Positions 52,601 to 64,000 of a stretch of 64,000 nt of DNA are shown here, one piece after another; the first letter of the stretch is position 1; each line of letters starts with the position of its first letter. The DNA comes from Bombus terrestris (Eukaryota; Arthropoda; Insecta; Hymenoptera; Apidae): positions 7,378,001-7,442,000 of the forward strand of contig NC_063280.1 in NCBI RefSeq assembly GCF_910591885.1, given 5' to 3'. The position numbers and the translations under genes were made by a program. Under the pieces are notes generated by a model, which was not told where the DNA came from, made no database searches, and saw nothing but the letters and a program-made list of their open reading frames with translations.

Positions 52601-53719
52601 ATTAGATCGAGAGTTCCTTCCCTTTTCCTTCCTTAATGTCAGGAAGTGAAAGGAAAAAATCGCAAAAGACATAAAAAGAGAAAGAAAAATAATTTATTGG
52701 AATCCTACCAAAAGCATCCCGAGCAGTCAGATTTGTTCCCGAGGGGTAAACGCTGCTTCTGGAAAATTTTTTGTTCGTCATCGGCGATCCATTCGATTGA
52801 ATACCATTTTTATCCATTTTGTAAATGATTTCCTTGCTATTTTCAACTCTCGTGTTTTCGTTCACACTGGGAGAATTCGATTTTGTGGAATTCGTAGCGG
52901 TTCTTCGGGGCGAGGAACTTGTCGATGACGCTTTCGATGGCGAATTCTCCGTTCCCACCGCATTCACGTTCGTTTGAGATTCATTTGTACTTGATTCGGT
53001 AACACTTGTGTTGCTTATGGATATACTCACTCGTCTGTTATGAGTGTTCTAGAAGGATCAAATTTGTTTCTTCGTCAGTGTAAAAAGTTCGTTTCAAAGC
53101 TAGCACAACTATTTATTATTACGAACATTTCACTACATGTCGATAGTAATTTTCATAGTAACGTAAAACGTAACAATACCGAGGCTTATTGTTAATTTAA
53201 ATATTTCGATTGGTTGCATACTTTAACGCATCGCGCATATTTCATCGAACTTCATTTTTTTGCAATTTCAATGCTCGCAGAGATCGTTGAAGTACGGAAC
53301 ACTTATTGTTAGTGGCGGAAGTTTACCGTGTAAATATTTCATAATTTTCTGGATAATTTAGTAACGAGACTTTCGTTTATATACCTGGCATGTAATTAAG
53401 TGAATAATCTAGATCATCTGTGACTAGTTCAGATGAATTATTTAAATACATTATATTGATGAGATTCGTCGATTAGATACAGCTAAAACGAGTACGATGC
53501 AATTTTTTAAAATATTCATCAGTTTTGTCTATAATGCGCCATTAAAAAGAATATGTAATGTACACATTCATTTGTACATATTTATTCTATTGCTAACCGG
53601 TTCTTACGTACGGATTGTAAAACAAAATCAGAAAATTTACTGACTAGAAAAACGAAGAAAAGGATATATGTATATGATACCTGTGTCTCATCCTCGACTT
53701 GAAGTTCGTTGTTATCCAT
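46629..53719 (-). CDS. Anoctamin (TMEM16 family) channel/scramblase
   Basis: About 1062 residues from 14 coding exons, in transcription order: 53681-53719, 52709-53048, 51251-51398, 49913-50195, 49626-49771, 49267-49512, 49009-49208, 48802-48939, 48520-48737, 48129-48437, 47752-48061, 47453-47658, 47074-47364, 46629-46943. A Ser/Thr/Asn-rich disordered N-terminus precedes the anoctamin dimerisation region (R-D-G-R-R-R-I-D-M-V-L-V-Y) and about ten membrane segments. The Ca2+-site residues of ANO1 are all present: N and E in C-F-N-N-F-V-E-I, both E of E-Y-L-E-M, and E and D in N-N-I-A-E-I-R-L-D. It acts as a calcium-gated chloride channel or lipid scramblase. The type is ANO1-7-like rather than ANO8/10. 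The subfamily cannot be fixed by eye. The start is uncertain because the frame stays open upstream to an AG at 53,825-53,826. Confidence 0.93.
50500..50700. repeat. Cryptic ~12-14-bp repeat in an anoctamin intron
   Basis: Variants of ttcaaagtcattc and cattccaagat recur about a dozen times in 200 bp, between coding exons 3 and 4 of the anoctamin gene. The units are too diverged for a clean satellite. Confidence 0.6.
51602..52049. repeat. Long inverted repeat (hairpin), arms ~195-205 bp
   Basis: The left arm (51,602-51,796) and right arm (51,845-52,049) are reverse complements with scattered mismatches and small gaps. They share long perfect runs such as aaaaaattagaaattcgtgt and atttgtttggaaagg, with a ~48-bp loop. 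It is in intron 2 of the anoctamin gene. The structure fits a foldback/MITE transposon and would form a long double-stranded stem in the pre-mRNA. It encodes no protein. Confidence 0.85.
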
Positions 53720-53824
53720 TGCGCTCAAAAATGCTTGATAAACAATGTCGAGAAGAATTCCCTGTCGCCGGTGACAGTTAAGAAAAATACAAGTTCCGCG
53801 GCAATCTTGATCAATCCTGACATT

Positions 53825-56800
53825 CTGTAAATCGGAACGATAATAAAATGCTGCCTTTTTTAGCGAGAGGCAAGTTCGATCTGTCTATTTTCATGATAAC
53901 GATTCGCATTAAATGGATGCACTATACAACACGCTAATCTTCGTCAAATTATTATCATTACTCGCACGAAAATCCCAAAGCGACGCAATTTCCTACAAAG
54001 GTATCATATCATCGGCGTCGAATATCGTTGGGTTTATAAATTCTTCTATTGGTCACCGTGGCAATTACAGATTGGTAAAAAGAGAAGAGATCCGCTGAAT
54101 CATTATATGTATCGTAAATATTAGTGACAATAAACTCTTGATAGTTCTGTCAAGAAGATCACTTCTTTCGTGTAATGACCAAAGCAGGCAAATCGGTCGA
54201 TAAGTGTCTTCGTAACTTTATTTCAGTCGTTAATCGATCGATGATGTATTACATGAAATGAAAACGGATCGACAAAAATTCCGATTCCAATTGACATTCA
54301 TATGTATGTAAAATTCGCAGCAATCACGGAAGATCATTTATTGCCAAGTCAACTGAGGCGGTGATTTAGCCTTGCTTTGATTTTCTTTCTCAATTATGAA
54401 TGGAATGACAGCTGGATAGTCTATAGTTATCACCTTTCCCAATCTGAAGAGGTCCGAATGCCCTTGGCCCATCAACAAATATGCTAACAGTCTTTCCTAT
54501 CAGATCTAAGACGGATCTATAAATTTACGGCACGAAACGGGATGTCTTTGGACAATCAATCGCGACCTTTGTAATTGATGCTTCAAAATGCATGTGGATA
54601 CTTTGCTGTATGCTTTTAGTCAGAACATTTTACTTCGTACTCGTGACCTGCTCTTTCTGTTTTCCTTTAAACTTCCATTTTGTTCTTATATTTAATTGCC
54701 AATTATTATTTACGTGATTTCATCGTGGCCTATGATTCCTTTTCTTTTGACTTGTAATTTCAAATGTCATTATTGATATTCTGTACACTTGCGAACTGTA
54801 CAGCAGTGCATTATTGAACAAGACGACCTAATTTCACAATGGCAATTTTTAACAAGTATCGTGGAAATATATTCAGAAAGTTGTCAGAAAATGGAGTGTA
54901 TATTGACAAGACATGGATCATATATCTGAATACATAATTAGTATGATCGTATTTCGTTCGGAAGACAAACAACGGTGCTTGAACCTCCGAAATAGTTCAG
55001 AAATTTCTCTTCGTCAATTCTTCGATCTTCCTTCACTTTGAGTAATTGTTTAAAAAAGAAGAAGCACTTTCATGTGGATAAATTATTTTTTCGTAACTGA
55101 TAACATTAAAGAACATCAAAACATGTTGGCCACAATCATTGCAGTTAATGTTATTTTGACAGACAGTAATTGCAGTTAATGTTATTTCTTTGAACTGTTA
55201 ATTCTTGATGTACCTAACTGTATAGTGTACACTCCGTTCAAATTTTGGTAAGATACCCTCAACTGTCAGACACTGCGCTCATGCTTGTCAGGTGACCGCG
55301 CCGGTAACTTCCACCGCAATACTGTGACACATACTGACTTCCTCGTGGTAGGATGATAGTGCTTATATATTGCACACATGACCATGCGTGTGTTATTTAC
55401 GAATGATAGCTATACACATGCCTTTGCACGAATAGAACACACATATAATTGCGAGCTTGGTTCGTGTTTTGATATTCTTTTACATTTGAACTACATGCAT
55501 ATATCTACGTACATTACTACAATCTACTTAGCGTATATATCATTTTACTCGCAAGCGTAACGGATGACTACGAATGTTTCTTTCAAAGATTTGTCATCAT
55601 GTCGAAGTATCACGGTTCTTAGCACCTAGAACAGTTACAACAGTTAGGCTTTTTTAAAATCATGTCTCTCCTTTAAATATTTCTTTGTTCATGACTATTT
55701 TTTGTCTTATTTTTGTATTAATACATATAAGTACTTTTGTAAATATCCACACACGTACAAACACATTATACTCGGTATATATCCTGTACATTGCACGACA
55801 TGTGCATTACTTGTATTTACTATATGGAATGGTATATGTTTCATACACGTAAAAATCTATCAAGGATTTTAACCCTCATGTAGGTGCACGAGACAATGAG
55901 GTTTTCGAATCGCTATGGTTACCGAATGAACACAACATATGTTACGTATCATGTCTGTATAGCATGCATATTATAGAGAGGTTCTTTCATGAGGTTGAAA
56001 TACCAACAGAGGGATGGATATAAGTTTGCACGCAACATCGTCACTTAAGAATAATGAACGTGTTACGCTCCTCTTTAACCGTTATACGTAATAAAAGGTT
56101 TTATTGTCTCGACTTTTTAACGTACCATATCTATTTTTGTATTAGATATGTTTTATGTAAAAATAATTTACACTAGAAAAGTATAATGATATAATTGAAA
56201 GATATACATACTTTTATTCTCGGTGTAATCTGATTTCTATCTCAAATATTAGTAAGATAACGTTATGGAAAAAATTTGTCTTGAACTAGTTACATGGTTT
56301 AATAGTGTTCGCTTTTCCTGAAATAGTACAGAACTAGATTCTTGACATTGTCCATAACTTAAATAACGTAACCTTCGTACCTAAGCGAAACCTTAGTAAA
56401 AGATAATCAATAGAAAAAGGTCTGTTAACTGTATAATACTTTGACATTTTAGTATAATTGTTAATATCTACTTACGTAATTTTGTCTGGTATTTCGATTC
56501 ACCCTTATAACAAGGAAAAGTAGGGGAGGAAAGTTCGTTATAAAGAAAAATAAGGAAGAGGAGTGCAATAGTAGTAAACTAATAATATTATTATTTCAAA
56601 CGTGACTCTTAAACGTATTTAAAAAATATAAGAACAATTATGTTAATCCTCATTCAAAATTTACTGACGTTGAACCTATGTATATATCATTATTCTTATG
56701 CACTTCCTTGAGGAAACTTTTCATTACTATTTTTAATAAGAAGAAAAACAGAAGCCTTTTTCTGAAATCTTCTTTTTGATCATTTTAACAATAAATTTTT

Positions 56801-57337
56801 GATAAAATATTTTAATAAAATATTTTCTTTTTGTAAAAAATATAAAAGAAGAAATTAACTCGGATTTATCGTTTTATATATACTGTAATATGACTGCATT
56901 AGAAATTTTTGAATCAACATAATAAATCATGTGTACAACTATTAACTTAATTAAAATTGTTACTATTTGCGATAGAAGATTTTATATCAAAAATAAGGTA
57001 AGAATAAAATAAAATATTTAAACAAATGTTATAAATATGTAAAAATTGATATCTTTAATTTATATTATACGTTCTAAATCTTTCGGTTACAGTATTTCGT
57101 TTGATTAGAGATATAGCGTCATTCGCCATATTTATTTTCGATCAACAGACACCTGTACTGTGAGTATTACTCAGTTCCATTATTATACACTTCTGCTGTG
57201 TGACAGCATCGACAACGATATCTAATGTTATAAATGTTACTAACATAGGTTAGTAGGTGGAAATAATATTAGTGAAGAAAGGTGAAGATTATTATTATTC
57301 CAGCGTTACTGGAACATTACAACAGGGGTGTGTCATA
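53825..57337. other. Divergent intergenic region between anoctamin and Lachesin
   Basis: Probably contains the 5' UTRs or upstream exons and promoters of both genes. No further coding exon could be proven. A CpG-richer segment at 55,250-55,340 stands out from very AT-rich flanks and is a candidate regulatory element. Confidence 0.45.
55138..55186. repeat. 18-bp direct repeat, offset 31
   Basis: attgcagttaatgttatt occurs at 55,138-55,155 and again at 55,169-55,186 without mismatch. This is a recent small tandem duplication. Confidence 0.8.
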
Positions 57338-59312
57338 ATGAAGACTTTTTATACATTTTTGGCGTTCGCCTTTTTATATGCAGGTAAAGAACAAAGAGAT
57401 TTATTTCCAGTGCTATTTTGTACGTACTGTTTTTTAATATAAATGTTTTGATTCTACAAATTTGTTCTTATCTACTTAATGAAGCGAATTTACATGACCC
57501 TTATGCAAAATTCAATGTTTACAGAACACCCTTACACGCAATTAATTTAATTTGTTACTCATACAAAATCAGAGAATGTATAGCATGTTACATCTCATGT
57601 GTGCTTGGTATTTTGATATTAGGATATAGAATATTATAATGTTATTATATTTAATTAAATTAACATCTTTAACTAGAAACATTATTATCACATTTTTCAG
57701 TTAAAAGTCAACGTACACCGACAATATCTTATATTTCACAAGAGCAAATTAAAGATATTGGTGAAACTGTAGAGTTCCGTTGCTCAGTTTTATATGCACC
57801 TGACTTTCCAGTTGTATGGACAAAAATTAATAAAAACGTTGCTAATGACCAATTACCACTTTCGCATGGTAGTACTTTAATTATAAGAGATACTAGATTT
57901 ACCCTCAAATATGATGATGCCCTATCTACCTTTAGATTACAGGTATTATGTTTAATACATATTGTGCTTTTATTGTTTAATAGTGTAATTTAAATATTAA
58001 TATAATGCATACTTCAGATAAAAGATATTCAAGAGACTGATGCTGGATTTTATCAATGTAAAATTCTGATATCTTTGAATAATTATGTATCTGCAAATGT
58101 TGAATTGCAAGTTCGTAGACCACCTATTATTAGTGATAATTCAACCAGAGCTCTGGTTGTCACTGAAGGGCAGCCTGTGCAGCTTGACTGTTATGCTGGT
58201 GGTTTTCCTACACCTAGAATCTCATGGCGTAGAGAAAATAATGCCATCTTACCAACTGGTGGATCAATTTATCGGTAGGTTTGTTACCTCTTGTACTTTA
58301 GACATTTATATGAATTCTGTTCTGACAAGTTGAAATATTACAGTGGCAACACATTGAAAATTTCTACAATTCGTAAGGAAGATCGTGGAACATATTATTG
58401 TGTAGCTGAAAATGGAGTAGGTCGTGGAGCTAGACGTAATATTAATGTTGAAGTTGAATTTGCTCCTGTCATCACAGCACCAAGACCACGACTTGGTCAG
58501 GCCTTACAATATGACATGGATCTAGAATGCCATGTAGAAGCTTATCCTCCACCAGCTATCGTTTGGTTAAAAGATGATGTTCAGTTGTCTAATAATCAGC
58601 ATTATAGTATATCACATTTTGCAACTGCGGATCAATATACTGATACAACGATTAGAGTGATCACAATTGAAAAAAGACAATATGGAGAGTATGTGTGCAG
58701 AGCTGCTAATAAATTAGGAACTGCAGAAACAAGCGTTGAATTATTTGGTATGTATTCTGAAATACGTATATACATATGTACGATTTTAATAACATAAATC
58801 ATTCATGAAATGTTGCTTCCATTTTTCTAGCTGTAATTATAGTTACATCAAATTGTAGAATTAATAAACATGTATGCATTTATAGATTGTGCATGATACT
58901 ATAATCTGATAACATTTATTTGTTATTCTTATATAATTCTGTGTACAGTTTATTTCATCCTCTTATGTTTTTTTTTTTTTATTTAATTTACAGTGTATTC
59001 ATTTGTTAAGTTTAGTAGTTAGCATGCTCTAGATGTTTCCTTGTTTTTTGCGCAGAAACTACTGTCCCTGTGTGTCCGCCAGCTTGTGGTCAAGCCCTTT
59101 ATTATGGGGCTGGAGTAGTACCAGTTTCTTCAGGGCCTTTGGTAGTCTTAGTTTTATTTATTACAGTTGTTATGAGGTATGTTAATTTTTGGAGACAACT
59201 TGTTCTCGCTTTTGCACACTAGCATTCACAGTTTCAATGTAATATAAATCCACCCTATCTCATGTATGAACAAATTTTATAAATTTGCAGAAATTTCTAC
59301 GCCAAATATTAA
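57338..59312 (+). CDS. Lac: Lachesin, GPI-anchored Ig-superfamily adhesion protein
   Basis: About 363 residues from exons 57338-57383, 57701-57942, 58018-58274, 58344-58747, 59056-59176 and 59291-59312, all in phase. A signal peptide (residues 1-~18) is followed by three Ig domains with the expected Cys pairs and D-x-G-x-Y-x-C motifs (D-A-G-F-Y-Q-C, D-R-G-T-Y-Y-C, Y-G-E-Y-V-C). Then comes the Lachesin signature C-P-P-A-C-G-Q-A and a hydrophobic tail (L-V-V-L-V-L-F-I-T-V-V) of GPI-signal type. Long blocks are as in Drosophila Lac (359 residues), for example R-L-G-Q-A-L-Q-Y-D-M-D-L-E-C. Lachesin mediates homophilic adhesion in septate junctions, tracheae and neurons. If the last intron is retained, the protein ends with a different 16-residue tail at a TAG just after 59,215. 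Confidence 0.95.
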
Positions 59313-61958
59313 TTATCCCGGACTTCAGTGGGCAGCAGGAAGTCAATGCAACTTATCGAAATGGTTGCTAATAGCACTATGGTTCACCATTGTGAATAGA
59401 TATTAGAAACATTACTTATACAACAACTTTAGGGGCCTAATTTGTTTTTAACTCCTATTAGATGATTATTTTTGTAGTTGTGAATAATGAAATTGAATAA
59501 TTATTAGAGAATAAAAATTTTAGGGGCCAACAATATAGTAGATGTTGGCAAGGTACAAACAGCATTCTAGAAAAATACATAGTGATACATAGTGAAAAAA
59601 TTAATGATATTACTAATAGTTTGAGATTTATATATATAAATATATATATATATAGCCTTTTTTCATATATCAGCACAACTGATATATACCTGAAAAAGTG
59701 AAAAAATGATTGATAATAATGTTACGAACATATATCAGCCTTTAACATAGTTTGTAGGATTTCAATTCATACAATTCATACAATTTGACACATTCGAGAC
59801 TGATATATTTTGACAAGACCGTCCTTAGTGGCAGCTAACATTTTTACAGCTATAATAAGAAATTAAATAGCGTAAGAACAAGATGAACAGATTTTAAGAT
59901 TATTTTCGTCTAAAAAGCGTTACGGCCCATATAGTGGGTCAATAGTTATTGAAATCTTTTTCATACTAGATAGGTGATGAATCATCACGTAAGTTGTAAG
60001 CATAGAATAATAGTTGTTAACCCTCTACACCCAAGTTTTTTGTCGATTAAATAACGACGCCAAATATTATCTGTGCCTGGGAGAAGTACTTCCAGTACAA
60101 GGGTTAATACTCCAAAAAAATGAGCACAATTAATGTAGAGATAATTATGAAATCATGAACATAAATATTGTTATTCCTGCTTTATGTTTGTGAAAGTATG
60201 AAGAATCTACAACAGAATAACTTTGCTAAAGCACATATATAATATAAGAAAATTATCTGTAAGTACTACATATAATAAATTTTTTCAGTATTCCTTAAGA
60301 GAACCGTCTAAACATAAATCTGGTTTATCCTCATAGTCTGTATACTAGTATATTGCATGATTCATTAACATGACATCATCTGCACTTTTTTGCTGTATTT
60401 TATTCTTTATGCTTCCCAGTAACACTTCAGATACTCTTTTATGTCTATAGTATCTCTGGTGGGCGAGCAAAGGAGCATAATGTCGAGTTTAGAATTATTT
60501 TGCAGCTTCTCAGCTACACTTACAATATTTAATGTGTCATATAAAATCAGGTGTTAAATTTTGTATATTAAAATTTCAGATAAAAGAGCGGAAAGGGAGT
60601 CAAATTGACTAGTACTGTTAGAACCCTAAGCAAAAGACAGCAATGTAGAAAATATTAGCATTATGTTGACAAAAACTTGACTTATACTCTTCTGCCTGCC
60701 AGATATATATGCAATCAATTTTGTTTACACTATAAAATCTTCACTTCTTTGATTCTCTTTCTTGCACTCTGACATGTTAATAGCTGTGGTTGTGGATTAT
60801 TCATCCTTCATTCGATCTTAAAATTAAACACATTCTTTAAAGTGTGCTCTTCTAACACGACGCTAACTGACTGGTCTCATAGGTCCTTAGTCTCGAGTGT
60901 GTTGAACACTTGTTAACGCGCTATTTAGAAGAACTCGAACGATAACAGTACTCTATAGCTGCCTTGTTACACAATGTTTGGCAATAGAAAAAAAATTATT
61001 ATAATGTTAATACCTTAATCGTGATACAAAGCATGTAAAAATTTGTTCTAGATCTAGTTCAACGATTGTATATTGTAGATGAAATTATTTATGATGATCG
61101 CTACTAAGATATTTCTTATTGTGTTAACAAACTCATAAAGACTGCATACTCATAACAGGGATCGTTTCTCGTCTTTTTTGGACTAACTTAAAGTATTTAT
61201 AACGTCCCTCGGAACTGCGGTCGCCCCGAAAACATTGGTGTTGGTCGTCCTCGCTTCCGCTTCCGCCAACCGTTAAGGCTCTACAAATTTACGAGGTTTC
61301 TCTACTTTGAACCGCAGTCAGATCCTCGTTATTAGAGTTATAATACATAGCGCATTTTTGCTCTGTATAAATGTATGGGACGAGAGAATATTTGACGAAA
61401 TTTATATACGAAGAAACGAAGATTGGCAGAAGCATTTGCGTTTGCAAGAAACGAGGATTTTTATTCATGTTGGGGCGAATTATTGGCAATTTACACATCC
61501 GGGGACTTGACACGAAGAGTAAGGGGAAATAATAAAGAATGTCGCAAAGCAGCTTCATTGAGAAAATCAATTTTGATTATTCCAGTCTATCACTAAAGAA
61601 ACAAGATTTAATGAATTTAGCTAATTAGGCATCTAAGAAAATCTCTATAAACAGATATTCCTTATTTTACCTTTTACTCTCCACATATCACAAGTACAGA
61701 GCTACTTAGAATCTCAAAAATAAGTAAGATTTTTTATGACCTTTTTACGAGTTTGCAATTTTATATTTACTTCTAGACTAATATGAATTTTAATAAACGA
61801 GAATTGCGTGGAAATCATGTTCCTTTATATCAATACTTATCCTTTCATATTTATATTCCAGGGCAAAGAATAATGAAACGCGTTTAAACATTGTCAAAAG
61901 ATAGGACTGCATTTTATTGATTTCATAATCATCCGAACCTTTCAATTATTTTTCAAGC
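59313..61958. other. Lachesin 3' region and convergent gap
   Basis: Very AT-rich, with AT dinucleotide runs near 59,629-59,655. No coding exon is supported. A GC-richer patch at 61,195-61,290 has no recognised function. The region separates the convergent Lac and dehydrogenase genes. Confidence 0.5.
60017..60107. mobile_element. TTAA-bounded mini-element, piggyBac-like MITE candidate
   Basis: A 91-bp segment begins ttaaccct and ends agggttaa. TTAA at both ends and inverted CCCT/AGGG termini are the hallmarks of piggyBac-type insertion. The inverted match beyond the first 8 bp is poor, so it may be a deleted remnant or a coincidence. Confidence 0.35.
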
Positions 61959-63765
61959 TTACAATTTGAACACTGCTTTACTGATCTCGCCTTTCTTCAA
62001 ACTGTCTAAAGCTTCGCGATACTGCGACAACGAGAATACTTTAATACCTAAATTATCGTAATTAAGATATCTATCGGCCATTGCACGCAACAATCCCAAC
62101 CCTTTAGGGAACGAAAAAGGGTTTATGTTTACACCTAAAACTGTCAGCTCCTTTAGGTAGATCTGTCGAGAAGTAAATTAAAATTAATTACTTATGCTTA
62201 CCTGTTCGTGACGTTGTATGAATAAACAATTAGTGGAAAAATAATGAGTCAGGAACATGGAAGCACAATGATACACGGTTGTGATTAACTTACCTGGAAT
62301 GGCTCGATACTGAATTTCGCGTTAGGATTAGCGACTCCGAATATGCATAAGCGGCCACCTGGTCCTAATAATGGAATCGCTGCTTGCACAGCTGCAGCCG
62401 AACCGCTACAGTCCACCACCACGTCGAATGTTTCCTTTAATTGTTCCGGGTTCTTTGCTTCGAAATCAAGATCTGGCAAATATAAATATAAATAATAAAA
62501 TTAAACTGTCTCTTACAGCACAATTTTTGTTAGGCAGTTAGCTATTCAAAATCTCACGAAACTATTTATATATACTTGTAAAATTGTGTGTATGTCATAA
62601 AAACATTTGAAATTTCATTATAACGAAATTTGACTGTTATATTGGTAAAATCATTAAGCTATTATAACGTTAGTAATACATTAGTTAATGTCAGTATAAA
62701 TTAATCTATTATATCAATGAAATTTGAAATCAATGACCGATCAATGGTGCTATTTATCTATTGATTAAGATTGAAAATAATTTTGTAACTGGAAACTAAG
62801 AAATTATGTTGTTGTTACCGAGCTTGTTTAGCAGTTTCCGCCGTTTCTCTTGAGGCTCGCTGATCGTTACGGATTTCCTAAGACCGTGTAAGTGCAACAT
62901 GCAGGCCCATAAAAGGCCAATGATTCCGGCGCCAATTACGAGCACGTTACTACCAACGTTAACGCCGTTGAGTTTCTGCCATCCATGGGCCAAACACGAG
63001 AGAGGCTCGAGAAGGACAGCTTGCTTCAAGTCGACGCTATCGGGTATTACGTGAACCTGAAAAAAGTTCAAAAATGAACAACAACGATAAGGAATAATAA
63101 TAATTCAAAATTCGTGCAACTTTATAATTCCTTTTACGCTTCTTTCCATACATTTATATATCTATTGGGTTGTTCAGAAAATTCATAACGAAAGTTAAAA
63201 AAGATTTAACTATAATTAGACGTTTTTTTGCCATCTAGAATTTCACGAGCTTCTTGTACGATTTTTCGTCTCTTTCGCCGTGTGAAATTATAAAACGTCG
63301 TACGTTAAAAAGGCCAAGAATAGCAAAATTAAAAAAAAGCTAGGAAAATCCCAATTTTCTAAGTAGCCTTCGTTTCTCTCATAGGTGGAAGTCATGCGAG
63401 AAAAATAGAGGACAAAGTTTCATTATTTTTTATATGCAACATGGTCTAACGATTTTCCAAAGGATTTGATTAAACCCGTAGAAGGCTTAATGAAAACGTA
63501 AACGGACCTGGGTTTCTGGTACGATAGCGTGCGTGGAGAATCCACCGTCTTTGTAGATTCCTATCGTGCTGTTTATGCCACCGGTTTCACAGTACTGATA
63601 AGAGCCATCGTGACAATGGCTGCAAGTATTACAACCCTTGTTAGGATCGACAGCCACCTTCTGGCCGACTTTAAAGCTTTTTACCAAGGAACCAACCGCG
63701 TCGACAGTCCCCGAGAATTCATGGCCAAGAGTCAGGAAGCCTTCCTTCTTGCACGGAAATGATCC
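61959..63765 (-). CDS. Zinc-dependent MDR polyol/alcohol dehydrogenase (5' end missing)
   Basis: Four exons on the minus strand give 292 C-terminal residues: 63508-63765, 62819-63056, 62294-62472, 61959-62162, all GT-AG and in phase. They show the catalytic-zinc G-H-E motif (L-G-H-E-F-S-G), the four-Cys structural-zinc loop (C-N-T-C-S-H-C with a fourth Cys after Q-Y), the H-x-I-P segment, and a Rossmann G-x-G-x-x-G (G-A-G-I-I-G). The protein ends V-F-K-L. Sorbitol or D-arabinitol dehydrogenase-like enzymes of about 350 residues are the best match, oxidising a polyol with NAD(P)+ in the cytosol. About 50-60 N-terminal residues, including the first catalytic-zinc Cys, must lie beyond position 64,000. 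Substrate identity cannot be read from the sequence. Confidence 0.9.
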
Positions 63766-64000
63766 CTGAACGATAGAATTTTTATTTTATTATTAGACCT
63801 TAGTATAAATGCAAAAATATTATAAGATTATAAAGTTATAGCAGTTGACTGTTTAGAGTAAGAGAACGTGGATATAATATGGTTGATGAATCAAATATCA
63901 AAATATGTTCGTCGGTTGCTTAATTATAGCCACTTGATAATGGAAACAGTTTAAACATATTTTCCTCTTTCCCTTTCTTTATTCCTCAAAGATAAAATTG

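Noticed and set aside
1..64000. tRNA, rRNA, CRISPR arrays, bacterial-type operons
   Set aside because: No convincing tRNA A/B-box pairs, rRNA blocks or regularly spaced direct repeats were seen. The window is clearly eukaryotic.

Overview
The window is a piece of an AT-rich insect genome, most likely a bee or other aculeate hymenopteran. The evidence is multi-exon genes with GT-AG introns, animal-only families (Son of sevenless, anoctamin, Lachesin), insect-like exon structure, and roughly 30-35% GC intergenic DNA with CpG-richer patches. All gene models below were spliced by hand from the sequence. Every junction was checked for reading phase. No transcript data or database search was used.

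Layout. (1) 1-10.9 kb holds no intact gene. It contains a decayed LTR-retrotransposon relic (2.8-3.45 kb, minus strand) next to a 490-bp minisatellite of 12-bp units. (2) 10.9-35.1 kb holds two tandem, same-strand genes for small secreted peptide precursors, called peptide A (12,032-23,276) and peptide B (31,412-35,088). They share a core after a basic cleavage site (S-D-Q-R-x-A-E-[IL]-E-T-L), a 123-nt exon of the same phase, a co-linear downstream segment and the same TATA-plus-initiator promoter layout. They look like an anciently duplicated neuropeptide/hormone pair and are the most interesting content of the window. (3) 36.8-37.5 kb carries foldback-type non-autonomous transposon copies just upstream of (4) Sos (37.8-44.3 kb, plus), complete at about 1330 residues in 20 coding exons. 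(5) Converging with it is an anoctamin/TMEM16 gene (46.6-53.7 kb, minus, 14 coding exons) with all six expected calcium-site residues. One of its introns contains a long hairpin, and another begins at an overlapping GTNNGT donor pair. (6) Lachesin (57.3-59.3 kb, plus; three Ig domains and a GPI-type tail) is divergent from the anoctamin. (7) A zinc-dependent medium-chain polyol/alcohol dehydrogenase (minus) runs off the right edge.

How the genes relate. Sos (Ras exchange factor), anoctamin (calcium-activated channel/scramblase), Lachesin (septate-junction and neural adhesion) and the dehydrogenase (polyol metabolism) are unrelated housekeeping or developmental genes placed side by side. Only peptides A and B form a functional cluster. 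A dispersed family of terminal-inverted-repeat elements (at least four copies or fragments) is spread between 19 and 37.5 kb. No tRNA, rRNA or CRISPR array was recognised.
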